64,000 nt of DNA from Paenibacillus sp. TCA20 (GCF_000732325.1 NZ_BBIW01000004.1:62001-126000), one strand, 5' to 3'. Shown: positions 8,480 through 16,833, numbered from the stretch's first letter. Notes: a model not told the origin generated them from the sequence alone. Translations and numbers: made by a program.

Positions 8480-9301
8480 ATGAAGAATAAATATGCTTAT
8501 TACCTTCTCTTGCCGGGTTTCCTGTTTCTGACGCTGTTCATGGTGGTTCCGATCGTGCTGACGATCGGCTCTACCTTTGTGCAGGATGGGAGCCTGACAC
8601 TTGCGGGATACCAACACTTTTTACAAGACACTTATTTTCTGAAAATTCTGTGGACTACGCTGCAGGTCAGTGTGCTGACGACGGTGCTATGTATTTTGCT
8701 CGGATTTCCGACAGCCTACTATATTGCCAAGCGTAGTGCTCGTAAGAAAGCGATCCTGATTGCACTGGCGATCTTCCCGATGCTGACAAGCCCGGTTGTC
8801 CGTTCCTTCAGCTGGATGATCATTCTTGGCCGCAAAGGACTCGTCAACAACGCTTTGATGGGTATGGGTCTGATCAATGAGCCGCTCGACCTGCTCTATA
8901 CACCGATCTCGATCACGATTGGTCTCTTGCATCTGTTCCTGCCGATTATGATTATTTCACTGGTGGGTGTGCTGGAGAATATCGATACGGATCTGATCAA
9001 GGCTGCGGAGAGCCTCGGCGCTTCCCGGTTTACAGCCTTCAGACGCATCGTGTTCCCGCTGGCGGTTCCGGGCCTTGTGCTGGGCTCGACGCTTGTGTTC
9101 GTCGGCAGCTTGACGGCCTATACGACACCTGCGCTGCTGGGAGGTAAAGAACGGGTCGTATCCACGTTCCTGTATCAGAATGCAATGACGCTGAACGATT
9201 GGTTCCTCGCGTCGGTTATCGCAACGATTATGATCGTCATTACGTTTATTGTCGTCGGTCTAATGAACAAGGCGGCGAACAAATTAAATCCGAAGGGGTA
9301 A
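8480..9301 (+). CDS. ABC transporter permease, PotB-like
   Basis: A 273-residue inner membrane permease with six predicted helices. The cytoplasmic coupling loop reads AAESLGASRFTAFRRIVFPLAVPG, the EAA motif of BPD-type permeases. It pairs with the next gene as the membrane channel of the operon. Its start codon follows the nucleoside hydrolase stop without a gap. Closest family is that of spermidine/putrescine PotB, but this family also serves other small organic cations and metal chelates. Confidence 0.88.
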   Translation: MKNKYAYYLLLPGFLFLTLFMVVPIVLTIGSTFVQDGSLTLAGYQHFLQDTYFLKILWTTLQVSVLTTVLCILLGFPTAYYIAKRSARKKAILIALAIFPMLTSPVVRSFSWMIILGRKGLVNNALMGMGLINEPLDLLYTPISITIGLLHLFLPIMIISLVGVLENIDTDLIKAAESLGASRFTAFRRIVFPLAVPGLVLGSTLVFVGSLTAYTTPALLGGKERVVSTFLYQNAMTLNDWFLASVIATIMIVITFIVVGLMNKAANKLNPKG

Positions 9302-9306
9302 ACAAC

Positions 9307-10095
9307 ATGCGGGAGAAAAATATCGGGCTCAGCCTGATCAGTCTTGTGGTCTTCATCTTTCTGCTGGGCCCGCTTCTGATTATCGCTGCCAGTTCATTCG
9401 AGCCGGGGACGGTGCTGAAATTTCCGCCGGAGGGCTTCTCCCTCAGGTGGTATCAAAATATTTTTGAGCAAGGAAGCTTTGTGCGAACCTTTATGATCTC
9501 GGTTATCATTTCGCTGGCGGGCAATGTGCTCGCGCTGCTGATCGGCGTGCCGGCCGCTTATGCAATCAGCCGGTTCCGGTTTAAAGGCCGGGATGCACTG
9601 AATGCGATCTTTTTGTCCCCGGTGCTTATACCGGGAATCGTACTTGGTTTTACACTCATGCGTTATTTAATCGTCGTGTATCAGCTTCCGCTGTATGCGG
9701 GACTGCTCATTGGACACACCGTAATTATGCTGCCATTTATTATTCGGGTGATCGGCTCCAGTCTGTCGAACTTCGATTTTGCGATTGAAGAGGCGGCACT
9801 GAGCCTGGGTGCAGGACGGTTTGCGACCTTCTTCAAGGTTGTTCTGCCGAACATTAAATCCGGTATTATTGCCGCGATTCTGATCGCCTTTTTGGAATCA
9901 TTTAATAACGTTGACATTTCCGTCTTTATGACCGGCCCAGGGGTAAGCACCCTGCCGATCCAGATGCTCACATATGTAGAGAATTATTTTGACCCGACGA
10001 TCGCGGCGATATCCGTGCTGCTGATGGTCGTTACCGGCGCATTTATGTTCTTGATTGAACGGATGATGGGTCTGTCCTATTTCACGAAACGCTAA
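9307..10095 (+). CDS. ABC transporter permease, PotC-like
   Basis: A 262-residue permease with an N-terminal helix (ISLVVFIFLLGPLLIIAASSF), five further helices and the EAA loop EEAALSLGAGRFATFFKVVLPN. The longer frame upstream overlaps the previous permease by 100 bp; the ATG chosen lies just after that gene's stop and follows GAAGGGG. It forms the second half of the membrane pore with the PotB-like protein. Confidence 0.88.
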   Translation: MREKNIGLSLISLVVFIFLLGPLLIIAASSFEPGTVLKFPPEGFSLRWYQNIFEQGSFVRTFMISVIISLAGNVLALLIGVPAAYAISRFRFKGRDALNAIFLSPVLIPGIVLGFTLMRYLIVVYQLPLYAGLLIGHTVIMLPFIIRVIGSSLSNFDFAIEEAALSLGAGRFATFFKVVLPNIKSGIIAAILIAFLESFNNVDISVFMTGPGVSTLPIQMLTYVENYFDPTIAAISVLLMVVTGAFMFLIERMMGLSYFTKR

Positions 10096-10116
10096 TGACA
10101 GGAGGCACTTCAGATT

Positions 10117-11178
10117 ATGGCATTGCTAACTTTAGACAAAGTCTCAGTAGCCTATGACAACAATTATATACTCAAGGATTTTGATCTGGCGCTTGAAAAA
10201 GGACAGCTCATCTCCCTGCTCGGTCCAAGCGGCTGCGGCAAAACGACAACACTGCGTCTGATCGCAGGCTTCTTGGAAGCCAAAGACGGCAAGTTTACAT
10301 TTGACGGTAAGGATTACACACGGGTGCCGGTGAATAAGCGTAACTTTGGCTTTGTGTTTCAGAGCTATGCATTGTTCCCGCATTTGTCCGTGTACGAGAA
10401 TGTGGCATTTGGACTGAAGATGCGGAAGGTCAAGGATGATGAGATCAAGAAACGTGTGATGCGTATTCTTGAGGTGGTCAGCCTGGCCGGATTTGAGAAA
10501 AGACTGCCGCAGGAGCTGTCGGGCGGTCAGCGCCAGCGGGTGGCGATTGCCCGCTCGCTCGTGATCGAGCCGGATCTGCTCTTGTTCGACGAGCCGCTGA
10601 GTAACCTGGACGCGAACCTGCGGGTGAATATGCGTGTGGAGATCCGCCGTATTCAGCAGGAGCTGGGGATTACGACAGTATATGTATCGCATGACCAGGA
10701 GGAGTGCTTCTCGATCTCCGACCGAGTGGCGATTATGAACAAGGGGAATGTGGAGCAGCTGGAGCGCCCCGAGACAATCTTTAAGTATCCTGCGACCGAG
10801 TTTGTAGCACGGTTTATCGGCTTCCATAACTTTGTCGAGTTTGATGAGCGGAGCGAGCAGGATGGAGTGATTGCACTGCGTGTCGGCGCCCGTCAGTTTA
10901 CCGCAACGAAGAACCCAGGCACACTTACGCCGGGAGCGCGCAAAGGAGCAATCCGCCCGGATGATCTGATCGTGACTGCGGCAGATGGGGGAGAATTGCC
11001 TGCGAATGCACTGCCGGGTGTGGTGAAGGTGAGCACGTATCTTGGTCGCAGCTACCAGTATGTAGTGGAGACTGAGCTGGGCGACTTTACCGCGAACCAG
11101 GAGATGGAGAGCGCGTACCTGAGCGGCCAGAGAGTGAATTTGATCTTCCCGCCGGAGAAGCTCGTACTTGTGCAGTAA
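10117..11178 (+). CDS. ABC transporter ATPase, PotA-like
   Basis: A 353-residue ATP-binding subunit. Walker A is GPSGCGKTT, the Q-loop follows VFQSYALFPHLS, the signature is LSGGQRQR, and Walker B is LLLFDEPLSNLDA with the switch His in YVSHDQEE. A C-terminal TOBE-like domain follows from about residue 240, as in PotA and FbpC ATPases. AGGAGG precedes the start. It is the last gene of the operon; the DNA downstream becomes a repeat array rather than a clean terminator. Confidence 0.92.
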   Translation: MALLTLDKVSVAYDNNYILKDFDLALEKGQLISLLGPSGCGKTTTLRLIAGFLEAKDGKFTFDGKDYTRVPVNKRNFGFVFQSYALFPHLSVYENVAFGLKMRKVKDDEIKKRVMRILEVVSLAGFEKRLPQELSGGQRQRVAIARSLVIEPDLLLFDEPLSNLDANLRVNMRVEIRRIQQELGITTVYVSHDQEECFSISDRVAIMNKGNVEQLERPETIFKYPATEFVARFIGFHNFVEFDERSEQDGVIALRVGARQFTATKNPGTLTPGARKGAIRPDDLIVTAADGGELPANALPGVVKVSTYLGRSYQYVVETELGDFTANQEMESAYLSGQRVNLIFPPEKLVLVQ

Positions 11179-11202
11179 TATTTTGATTTTGGTTTAGCCT
11201 AT

Positions 11203-11232
11203 TTTTATCTTTTATCTTTTATCTTTTATCTT
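11203..11232. repeat. Short TTTTATC tandem repeat
   Basis: Four contiguous copies of a 7-bp unit (TTTTATC), followed by a pyrimidine-rich tract with further imperfect TTTTGTC and CTCTTGTC steps. It lies right after the ABC operon. Confidence 0.75.
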
Positions 11233-11346
11233 TTGTTTTTGTCTCTTGTCTCTTGCCTTTCGTCTTTGTGTCAGTCGCATGACGAAGGAATGCCGCTGAC
11301 ACACCGGAGGAAGCGGAGCCCGAAGGCACTCTGCTCTTGCACTTTT

Positions 11347-11725
11347 GGGACAGTCGAGCGAAGCTTCGCTGGCCCTCGCCGGAGCGGACAAAGTGCGGAG
11401 GCAAAGGAGATCTTTAGCGCACTTAGGGACAGTCGAGCGAAGCTTCGCTGGCCCTCGCTGGAGCGGACGAAGTGCGGAGGCAAAAGAGATCTTCAGCGCA
11501 CTTAGGGACAGTCGAGCGAAGCTTCGCTGGCCCTCGCCGGAGCGGACGAAGTGCGGAGGCAAAAGAGATCTTTAGCGCACTTTGGGACAGTCGAGCGAAG
11601 CTTCGCTGGCCCCGCCGGAGCGGACGAAGTGCGGAGGCAAAAGAGATCTTTCCGCGCTTGGGGGACAGAGAGCGAAGCTTCACTGGCCCCCCGCCGAGCA
11701 GACGAAGTGCGAAGGCTAAGCGCCT
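11347..11725. repeat. Five tandem copies of a 79-bp GC-rich repeat
   Basis: Copies begin at about 11347, 11426, 11505, 11584 and 11662 (spacing 79, 79, 79, 78). Each starts GGGACAGTCGAGCG and contains the perfect 14-bp palindrome AGCGAAGCTTCGCT, followed by GAGCGGACGAAGTGCGGAGG and an AGATCTT segment. The first four are nearly identical and the fifth is degenerate (CAGAGAGCGAAGCTTCAC). Reading frames run through it on both strands but encode only repeats, so it is treated as non-coding. Confidence 0.9.
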
Positions 11726-11753
11726 CTACGCACAAGAGCCATGCGGCCAAGCG

Positions 11754-11777
11754 GCCTGACGGAAATATTCGTCAGGC
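11754..11777. other. Perfect hairpin next to the repeat array
   Basis: GCCTGACG, loop GAAATATT, CGTCAGGC. It has no T run and probably belongs to the repeat element rather than ending a transcript. Confidence 0.5.
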
Positions 11778-11847
11778 AAGCTCGCATCGCGGCCATCGTA
11801 ACCATAGCAAGTTTGAACTAAACTAATGAACCGCCAATTCCGGGTGT

Positions 11848-11899
11848 CCAGAGGGCAGAGTCCTCTGGGGCCCTCCCTGTCAGGGAGGGTTTGGGAGGG
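11848..11899 (+). promoter_or_regulatory. Structured G-rich leader before adenine deaminase
   Basis: Three elements follow each other: a CCAGAGG/CCTCTGG hairpin, a CCCTCCC/GGGAGGG hairpin with a five-base loop, and the canonical four-tract quadruplex motif GGGAGGGTTTGGGAGGG. The first two G tracts belong both to the second hairpin and to the quadruplex, so the two folds exclude each other. The quadruplex motif is on the coding strand and ends 27 bases before the adenine deaminase ATG. Any regulatory role is inferred. Confidence 0.5.
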
Positions 11900-11926
11900 T
11901 GGTTTCCCTGGGAGTTGAATCCTGAC

Positions 11927-13633
11927 ATGAGAATAGATCAATTAATCTTGAATGTAAAAATTTACAATAGTTACTATAAAGTGTTTGAAGAAGGCAGCGT
12001 GGCTGTATGCGACGGACGGTTCTTATATATTGGACCGCGCGGAGAGAAAATGTTTACCGCCAACGAAATTGTGGATGGCCGCGGCCATTACATGATTCCT
12101 GGACTGATCGATATCCATCTTCACATTGAGAGCACGATGGTGACACCGGCGACGTTCTCCTACGGACTGCTGCGCTGCGGGGTAACAACGATTGTACCTG
12201 AACCACATGAGATGGCGAATGTATTCGGCATTGAGGGTGTAACGGAGATGATGGAAGCGAGCAAGGAATGCACAGTTGATATGTTCTATGCGATTCCAAG
12301 CTCCGTTCCGGCTACACCGATGGAAACGACAGGTGGCAGCATTGAGATCGAGGATATGGACAAGCTGATGGCCACAGGCGAGATTATCTGTCTCGGCGAA
12401 ATCATGAACTATGTTGATGTCATCAACAAACCGGACAGCAAGACAAACCGCATTCTGAAGCATATGAAGCAGAACTATCCCAAGCTCGTCATCGAAGGCC
12501 ATACGCCGAAGCTGATGGGACTTGATCTGCACCGCATGATCTATGCAGGGGTAGATTCCGATCATACGCATCAGAGTATTGAAGGGATGAAGGCTCGTAT
12601 TGCCGCAGGGATGTTCATCGAGCTGCAGGAGAAGTCCATGACCCAGGAAGTCATGGATTACGTGATTCATCATCCGGTATCCTCTCATTTCTGCTTTGTC
12701 ACGGATGATGTCATGCCGGATTCCTTCGTGGAAAAAGGACATCTCGATCATATCGTGCGCAAGGCGATCCGCATGGGCATGAAGCCGGAGGATGCCATTT
12801 TTGCAGCGACCTATACCCCTTCGAAGCGGATGAAGATGGATGACCGGGGGAGTATCTCACCCGGTAAAGTTGCGGATTTTGTACTCGTATCCGACTTGTA
12901 CCAATTTGATGTCAAGCAGGTATACAAAGGCGGCAAGAAAGTATTCGATCTATACGAGAATGATGTGCAGAAGAGTGAGACCGGGGCGTTCCCTGCTCAT
13001 TTTTACAGCAGTGTGAAGCTCGCGCCTCTCAGCCTGGAAGACCTGACAGTGAAGGTGGATGTACCAGATGGTCCTCATCAAGCACGGGCCATGATGGTCA
13101 AGAATGGTTCGACCTTTACTCAGGAAGCGCATGTTGATGTGACGGTTCAAGACGGCGTGCTAGAGTGGGAAGATACAGGCTATGGTCTAATTGCTACGTT
13201 CGAGCGCTACGAGAAGAACGGAAATCATGCATTTGGACTTATTGGAGGCGATACGATCAAGCGTGGAGCCATCGCGACGACGTATTCCCATGACAATCAT
13301 AACCTGCTGATCGTGGGGGCCAATCCAGAGGATATGCTGCTCGCAGCGAATACGGTAATCCATAGCCAAGGCGGATTCTGTGTGGTGGAGAATGGAGAAA
13401 TTTTGTCTCATGTGGAGCTGCCGGTGGGTGGAATTCTGACCGAGGAGCCGCTTCATATTGTCGCGCATCAGGTGAAGGAGCTGCGTGAAGCGATGCTGTC
13501 GCTCGGATATGTGCACTATAATCCGATTATGTCGCTCAGTACGCATTCACTCGCCGTCTCCCCAGCGCTAAAAATTACGGATCACGGACTAATTGATGTA
13601 AACGAAGGTAAGATTGTTTCTTTAATCGTTTAA
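11927..13633 (+). CDS. ade: Adenine deaminase
   Basis: A 568-residue amidohydrolase matching adenine deaminase (AdeC), which converts adenine to hypoxanthine and ammonia. The metal-binding GLIDIHLHIESTM, the EIMNYVD segment, DSDHTHQ and the TDDVMPD motif are all present in order, and the C-terminal adenine deaminase domain follows from about residue 400. Length is normal. The only ribosome-like site (GGGAG) is 12 bases from the ATG, an unusually long gap, and the G-rich structured element lies just before it, so translation may be regulated. With the two nucleoside hydrolases upstream it forms a purine salvage set. Confidence 0.95.
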   Translation: MRIDQLILNVKIYNSYYKVFEEGSVAVCDGRFLYIGPRGEKMFTANEIVDGRGHYMIPGLIDIHLHIESTMVTPATFSYGLLRCGVTTIVPEPHEMANVFGIEGVTEMMEASKECTVDMFYAIPSSVPATPMETTGGSIEIEDMDKLMATGEIICLGEIMNYVDVINKPDSKTNRILKHMKQNYPKLVIEGHTPKLMGLDLHRMIYAGVDSDHTHQSIEGMKARIAAGMFIELQEKSMTQEVMDYVIHHPVSSHFCFVTDDVMPDSFVEKGHLDHIVRKAIRMGMKPEDAIFAATYTPSKRMKMDDRGSISPGKVADFVLVSDLYQFDVKQVYKGGKKVFDLYENDVQKSETGAFPAHFYSSVKLAPLSLEDLTVKVDVPDGPHQARAMMVKNGSTFTQEAHVDVTVQDGVLEWEDTGYGLIATFERYEKNGNHAFGLIGGDTIKRGAIATTYSHDNHNLLIVGANPEDMLLAANTVIHSQGGFCVVENGEILSHVELPVGGILTEEPLHIVAHQVKELREAMLSLGYVHYNPIMSLSTHSLAVSPALKITDHGLIDVNEGKIVSLIV

Positions 13634-13636
13634 GCG

Positions 13637-13696
13637 CTGATCGGATTAGTCGTTAGCATCGTCGTTGCTATAGTGAACCGAGACAAAAAGAAATAG
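13637..13696 (+). pseudogene. Remnant of a holin-like type I toxin
   Basis: Directly after the adenine deaminase stop, in the same frame, the sequence reads LIGLVVSIVVAIVNRDKKK and stops. This resembles the C-terminal half of the small putative holin-like toxins of Firmicutes (single hydrophobic helix, lysine tail). There is no start codon and the usual N-terminal dozen residues are missing, so it appears to be a truncated remnant. The downstream hairpins match the layout of such loci. Identification is by pattern recognition and not certain. Confidence 0.5.
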
Positions 13697-13731
13697 ACCG
13701 CCCTTTGTGAGTGAGGATCACGGTCTATTTC
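13690..13731. ncRNA. Hairpin of possible type I antitoxin region
   Basis: GAAATAGACCG and CGGTCTATTTC form a perfect 11-bp stem that overlaps the toxin-remnant stop codon. A smaller stem ACCGCT/AGCGGT follows about 25 bp later. Such consecutive hairpins mark the overlap of toxin mRNA and antisense RNA in related loci. Whether any RNA is still made is unknown. Confidence 0.4.
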
Positions 13732-13779
13732 TTGAGCTTACACCCACTGCCGACCGCTCTTACAGCGGTATGTTGTGCA

Positions 13780-13812
13780 GGGAGTCGTGTGTAGGAGCAC
13801 GGCTCCCTTTTT
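13780..13812 (+). terminator. Terminator at end of toxin remnant locus
   Basis: GGGAGTCGTG pairs with CACGGCTCCC (one G-U pair), followed by TTTTT. It also serves the adenine deaminase transcript. Confidence 0.75.
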
Positions 13813-13912
13813 CTATTCTTATCTTAACTTATCCATATTTAGACTTCAATAATCAAAAACACCTCTGTTAAGATAAAACTAGAAAAATAGGGATCTGGAG
13901 GGACTAGCTCAG

Positions 13913-14656
13913 ATGGAACACAACAGCACAGCAGCAGAAGCAAGCGCAGCGGTATTCTTCGATGTGGATGATACTTTGTACGACCATCTCACTCCACTGC
14001 GAGAGGCTTTAACACAGAGGCTTCATCTGCCGGGGACATTGCCGTACGAGGAGATCTACCACCGATTCAGGTATTACAGCGACTTACTATCCGCGGAAAA
14101 GAACCTATCTGCTGTCCCAAGGCCAGAGGATATGGCAGACATGCGCAGACGCCGGTTTATGCTCGCCCTGGCGGAATTCGGTGTATTCATCAACGAGGCG
14201 CAGGCAGAAGCAGCGCAAGCGGCGTATCTCGATATGCAGTTTAGAATCAAGCCGTTTCCGGGTGCTGTAGAGCTGATCCAGCAATTGACGAAGCATGGAA
14301 TTCTGGTGGGTCTCATTACGAATGGGCCAGAAGAGCATCAGCTGGCGAAGATTAAGGCACTTCAAATGGAACGGTATGTGGATCAGCAGTTGTTCTTCGT
14401 CTCAGGCGGAGTGGGGTATGCAAAGCCGGATGCCCGGCTGTTCCAGCATGTGAACAACGTTACAGGAACGGTGCCCGAGAACTGTTATTATGTAGGCGAT
14501 TCATGGAGAAATGACGTGGTCGGCGCGATTGGTGCAGGGTGGACGGTACTATGGTTCAATCACCGGAGAGCAGAACCGGAATCAGAGCATATACCGCATT
14601 ATATTGCTGCTGACTATGAACAGCTTGGAAATATGCTGAAGCAGCTGTTGTACTAA
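13913..14656 (+). CDS. HAD superfamily hydrolase
   Basis: A 247-residue haloacid dehalogenase-type phosphatase. Motif I is FFDVDDTLYDH, motif II is LITNG, motif III is the Lys of YAKPDARLF, and motif IV is GDSWRNDVVGA. A helical cap lies between about residues 20 and 110, which is the C1 cap of the YjjG/PGP-like group. It would remove phosphate from a small metabolite; YjjG-like members act on nucleotides, which would suit the neighbouring purine genes, but specificity cannot be read from the sequence. GGAGGG precedes the start. Confidence 0.85.
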   Translation: MEHNSTAAEASAAVFFDVDDTLYDHLTPLREALTQRLHLPGTLPYEEIYHRFRYYSDLLSAEKNLSAVPRPEDMADMRRRRFMLALAEFGVFINEAQAEAAQAAYLDMQFRIKPFPGAVELIQQLTKHGILVGLITNGPEEHQLAKIKALQMERYVDQQLFFVSGGVGYAKPDARLFQHVNNVTGTVPENCYYVGDSWRNDVVGAIGAGWTVLWFNHRRAEPESEHIPHYIAADYEQLGNMLKQLLY

Positions 14657-14685
14657 ATAGAACGAATATTGAATGGTAGATACAT

Positions 14686-14735
14686 AAACATCGGGGGTTT
14701 CGCTAAAGAGTAGAGCGGGAGCGTCCGATGTTTTT
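14686..14735 (+). terminator. Terminator after HAD gene
   Basis: AAACATCGG pairs with CCGATGTTT across a long 30-base loop, followed by TTTTT. Confidence 0.55.
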
Positions 14736-14778
14736 AGTATAGCCCCAGCGCGACAAGAAAAAATAATTCTAAATTACA

Positions 14779-14809
14779 TGAAGCAGCTACAGGTATTATG
14801 AAATTGATT
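14779..14809 (+). repeat. 31-nt dispersed intergenic repeat, copy A
   Basis: This segment (TGAAGCAGCTACAGGTATTA followed by TGAAATTGATT) matches 30 of 31 bases of a segment on the opposite strand at 22174-22204. It includes one half of the ATGAAATNGATT-type palindrome seen elsewhere in the window. Confidence 0.7.
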
Positions 14810-14856
14810 TACATAAATTATTTTCAATAAACCCTTCCTTTTTCTAGAGAACATGT

Positions 14857-14890
14857 TATAATGATATCAGGATTTAGATTAAGTCTAAAT
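14857..14890 (+). promoter_or_regulatory. dps promoter -10 and palindromic operator candidate
   Basis: A TATAAT box is followed ten bases later by the perfect inverted repeat ATTTAGA, TTAAG, TCTAAAT, which would lie over the transcription start. No good -35 was found. The core resembles sites of DtxR/MntR-type metal regulators more than the PerR box; the regulator is unknown. Confidence 0.45.
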
Positions 14891-14985
14891 CGAAATACAA
14901 AATGATCACGATCATCGTAGTAAGAATTAGCAGTGAAATAACCTACTTAGTTAATGAAATTCTAAATTTAAAGGAGATAACGAAT

Positions 14986-15465
14986 ATGACAACAACTCAA
15001 ACAAACCAAGCGAACCAAGTGAAAGATGAGCAATTCCTGCACAGCTCCCTGAACCGCCAAATTGCCGGATGGTCCGTGCTGTATACGAAGCTTCACAATT
15101 TCCACTGGTATGTCAAAGGACCTCATTTCTTCAAACTGCATGAGAAATTCGAAGAGTTCTATAACGAAGCAGCAGAGAACCTTGATGTTGTGGCTGAGAG
15201 ACTGTTAGCCATTGGCGGACGTCCAGCAGCTACCATCTCTGAGCATTTGAGCCTTTCGCCAGTTGAGGAAGCTGCACAAGGCTTGAACGCAGAACAAATG
15301 GTTCAAGCAATCGTAGAAGACTATACGACAATGGTCGAAGCGATGGCTGAAGCACAGGAAGCGGCGGAGAACCTTGATGATCAAGTGACTGCAGATATGC
15401 TGATCGGCATGCAGGCATCCCTGCAAAAGCAAGTGTGGATGCTGAACGCTTTCTTGGGTAAATAA
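14986..15465 (+). CDS. dps: Dps/ferritin-like DNA protection protein
   Basis: A 159-residue protein of the Dps family, which forms a dodecamer that oxidises and stores iron and protects DNA under stress. The ferroxidase residues are visible in KLHNFHWYVKG (two His), then the FEEFYNEAAENLDVVAERLLAIGG helix with its Asp and Glu. The end (MLIGMQASLQKQVWMLNAFLG) is also typical. The start is the ATG after AAAGGAG; the longer frame is leader DNA. A perfect palindrome overlaps the promoter, which suggests metal or peroxide control. Confidence 0.93.
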   Translation: MTTTQTNQANQVKDEQFLHSSLNRQIAGWSVLYTKLHNFHWYVKGPHFFKLHEKFEEFYNEAAENLDVVAERLLAIGGRPAATISEHLSLSPVEEAAQGLNAEQMVQAIVEDYTTMVEAMAEAQEAAENLDDQVTADMLIGMQASLQKQVWMLNAFLGK

Positions 15466-15638
15466 GCAGGATCCCGCTCAACAAATAGACACATGAAAGT
15501 GTCCAACTGATGAACTTCCTCTTGCTCTTGTAGTTTCAGAGATACCGGATGGGTATAATGGAACTAATTCAAGAGTCAGGCTTACCAGTGAGTTGTTAGA
15601 GGGTAAGATGACGGTAGAACGAGAGGTCGGCAGGTCGG

Positions 15639-16805
15639 ATGACAAACAAGACTGCACTTATTAAAGAAGCGGAAGCTTTTATATATACAAGCTATGAAGA
15701 GCTGGGTCTGAGCCGTGATATGGCAGAGACCCGGCTTATTCGTATTCGTGAAGATATTGAAGTAACAGGCACCTATGAGCATACGAAACAGGAGCTGGAG
15801 TATGGCATCAAGCTGGCTTGGCGCAACAGCAACCGTTGTATTGGTCGGCTGTTCTGGGAGACACTCCGCCTTGTGGATGCACGTGACGCCGCCACTGCCG
15901 AAGAAGTGGCTGAGCTGTTAATCTCCCACATCCGGCAGGCGACAAACGGAGGCAAGGTCATCCCTATGCTGACCGCCTTCAAGCCGATGAATGCAGCGGG
16001 GCAGGCTCCGATCAGAATATGGAATCACCAGCTTATCCGATATGCTGGCTACAAGACGGAGCAGGGTATAATTGGTGATCCTGCTTCGGTGCAGCTGACC
16101 CAAGAGGCGCAGCGTCTCGGCTGGGAAGGAGAAGGGACTGCCCATGATGTGCTCCCGCTGATCATCGAGATCCTTGGCGAGAAGCCGAAGCTCTTCCCGA
16201 TTCCGAAGGAGCTGGTGCTGGAAGTGCCGATTAGGCATCCGGAGTGTTCTGCTATCGCAGAGCTCGGCATGAAATGGTATGCGGTTCCGATGATTTCGGA
16301 TATGCAGCTTGAGATTGGAGGTATTCATTACCCGGCAGCTCCGTTTAACGGCTGGTATATGGGAACAGAGATCGGTGCGCGCAATCTGGCAGATACGTTC
16401 CGTTATGATATGCTGCCTCAGGTAGCGAATCTAATGGGACTGGATACCTCATCTGAACGAACACTCTGGAGGGATAAGGCACTTGTTGAGCTGAATCTGG
16501 CGGTACTGTATTCGTATAGAGAAGCTGGAGTCAGCATAGTAGATCATCATACAGCAGCGAATCAATTTGCGAGGTTTGAAGAACGGGAAGCAAATGCAGG
16601 CCGGCATGTCACAGGGGACTGGACCTGGCTTATCCCGCCAGTCTCGCCAGCAACTACGCATATCTTCCATAAATCCTATGACAACACGACGCTTAAGCCG
16701 AATTTCTTCTATCAACAGGCTCCTTACCCTGCAGATCGGGAAGTGGCAGAGGATACAACGCAACTGCAAGAGACCGTTCCTTCGGTGAAATGCCCTTTTC
16801 ACTAG
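15639..16805 (+). CDS. nos: Nitric oxide synthase oxygenase
   Basis: A 388-residue bacterial nitric oxide synthase oxygenase, which makes NO and citrulline from arginine using an external reductase. The haem-binding Cys is in WRNSNRCIGR, followed by the substrate-site segments (YNGWYMGTEIGARNLAD read here as FNGWYMGTEIGARNLAD, then RYDMLPQVA) and the C-terminal WTWLIPP with SPATTHIFHK. There is no reductase domain, as expected. The ribosome site is weak (GAGGTCGG). A TATAAT lies 80 bp upstream without a clear -35. The next gene is arginase, a competitor for the same substrate. Confidence 0.96.
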   Translation: MTNKTALIKEAEAFIYTSYEELGLSRDMAETRLIRIREDIEVTGTYEHTKQELEYGIKLAWRNSNRCIGRLFWETLRLVDARDAATAEEVAELLISHIRQATNGGKVIPMLTAFKPMNAAGQAPIRIWNHQLIRYAGYKTEQGIIGDPASVQLTQEAQRLGWEGEGTAHDVLPLIIEILGEKPKLFPIPKELVLEVPIRHPECSAIAELGMKWYAVPMISDMQLEIGGIHYPAAPFNGWYMGTEIGARNLADTFRYDMLPQVANLMGLDTSSERTLWRDKALVELNLAVLYSYREAGVSIVDHHTAANQFARFEEREANAGRHVTGDWTWLIPPVSPATTHIFHKSYDNTTLKPNFFYQQAPYPADREVAEDTTQLQETVPSVKCPFH

Positions 16806-16833
16806 GACGGGTTCATTCTCATCATTCATTTTG

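Noticed and set aside
10144..10827. A 227-codon minus-strand frame inside the PotA-like ATPase
   Set aside because: Antisense shadow of Walker and signature motifs.
11347..11725. CRISPR array
   Set aside because: Units are contiguous with no unique spacers, and no cas genes are present.
11212..11826. Several overlapping frames in the 79-bp repeat array
   Set aside because: All are translations of the repeat itself and occur on both strands because the unit has few stop codons; no starts with ribosome sites.
12023..12751. A 242-codon minus-strand frame inside adenine deaminase
   Set aside because: Antisense to conserved catalytic motifs of adenine deaminase; no ribosome site or domain.
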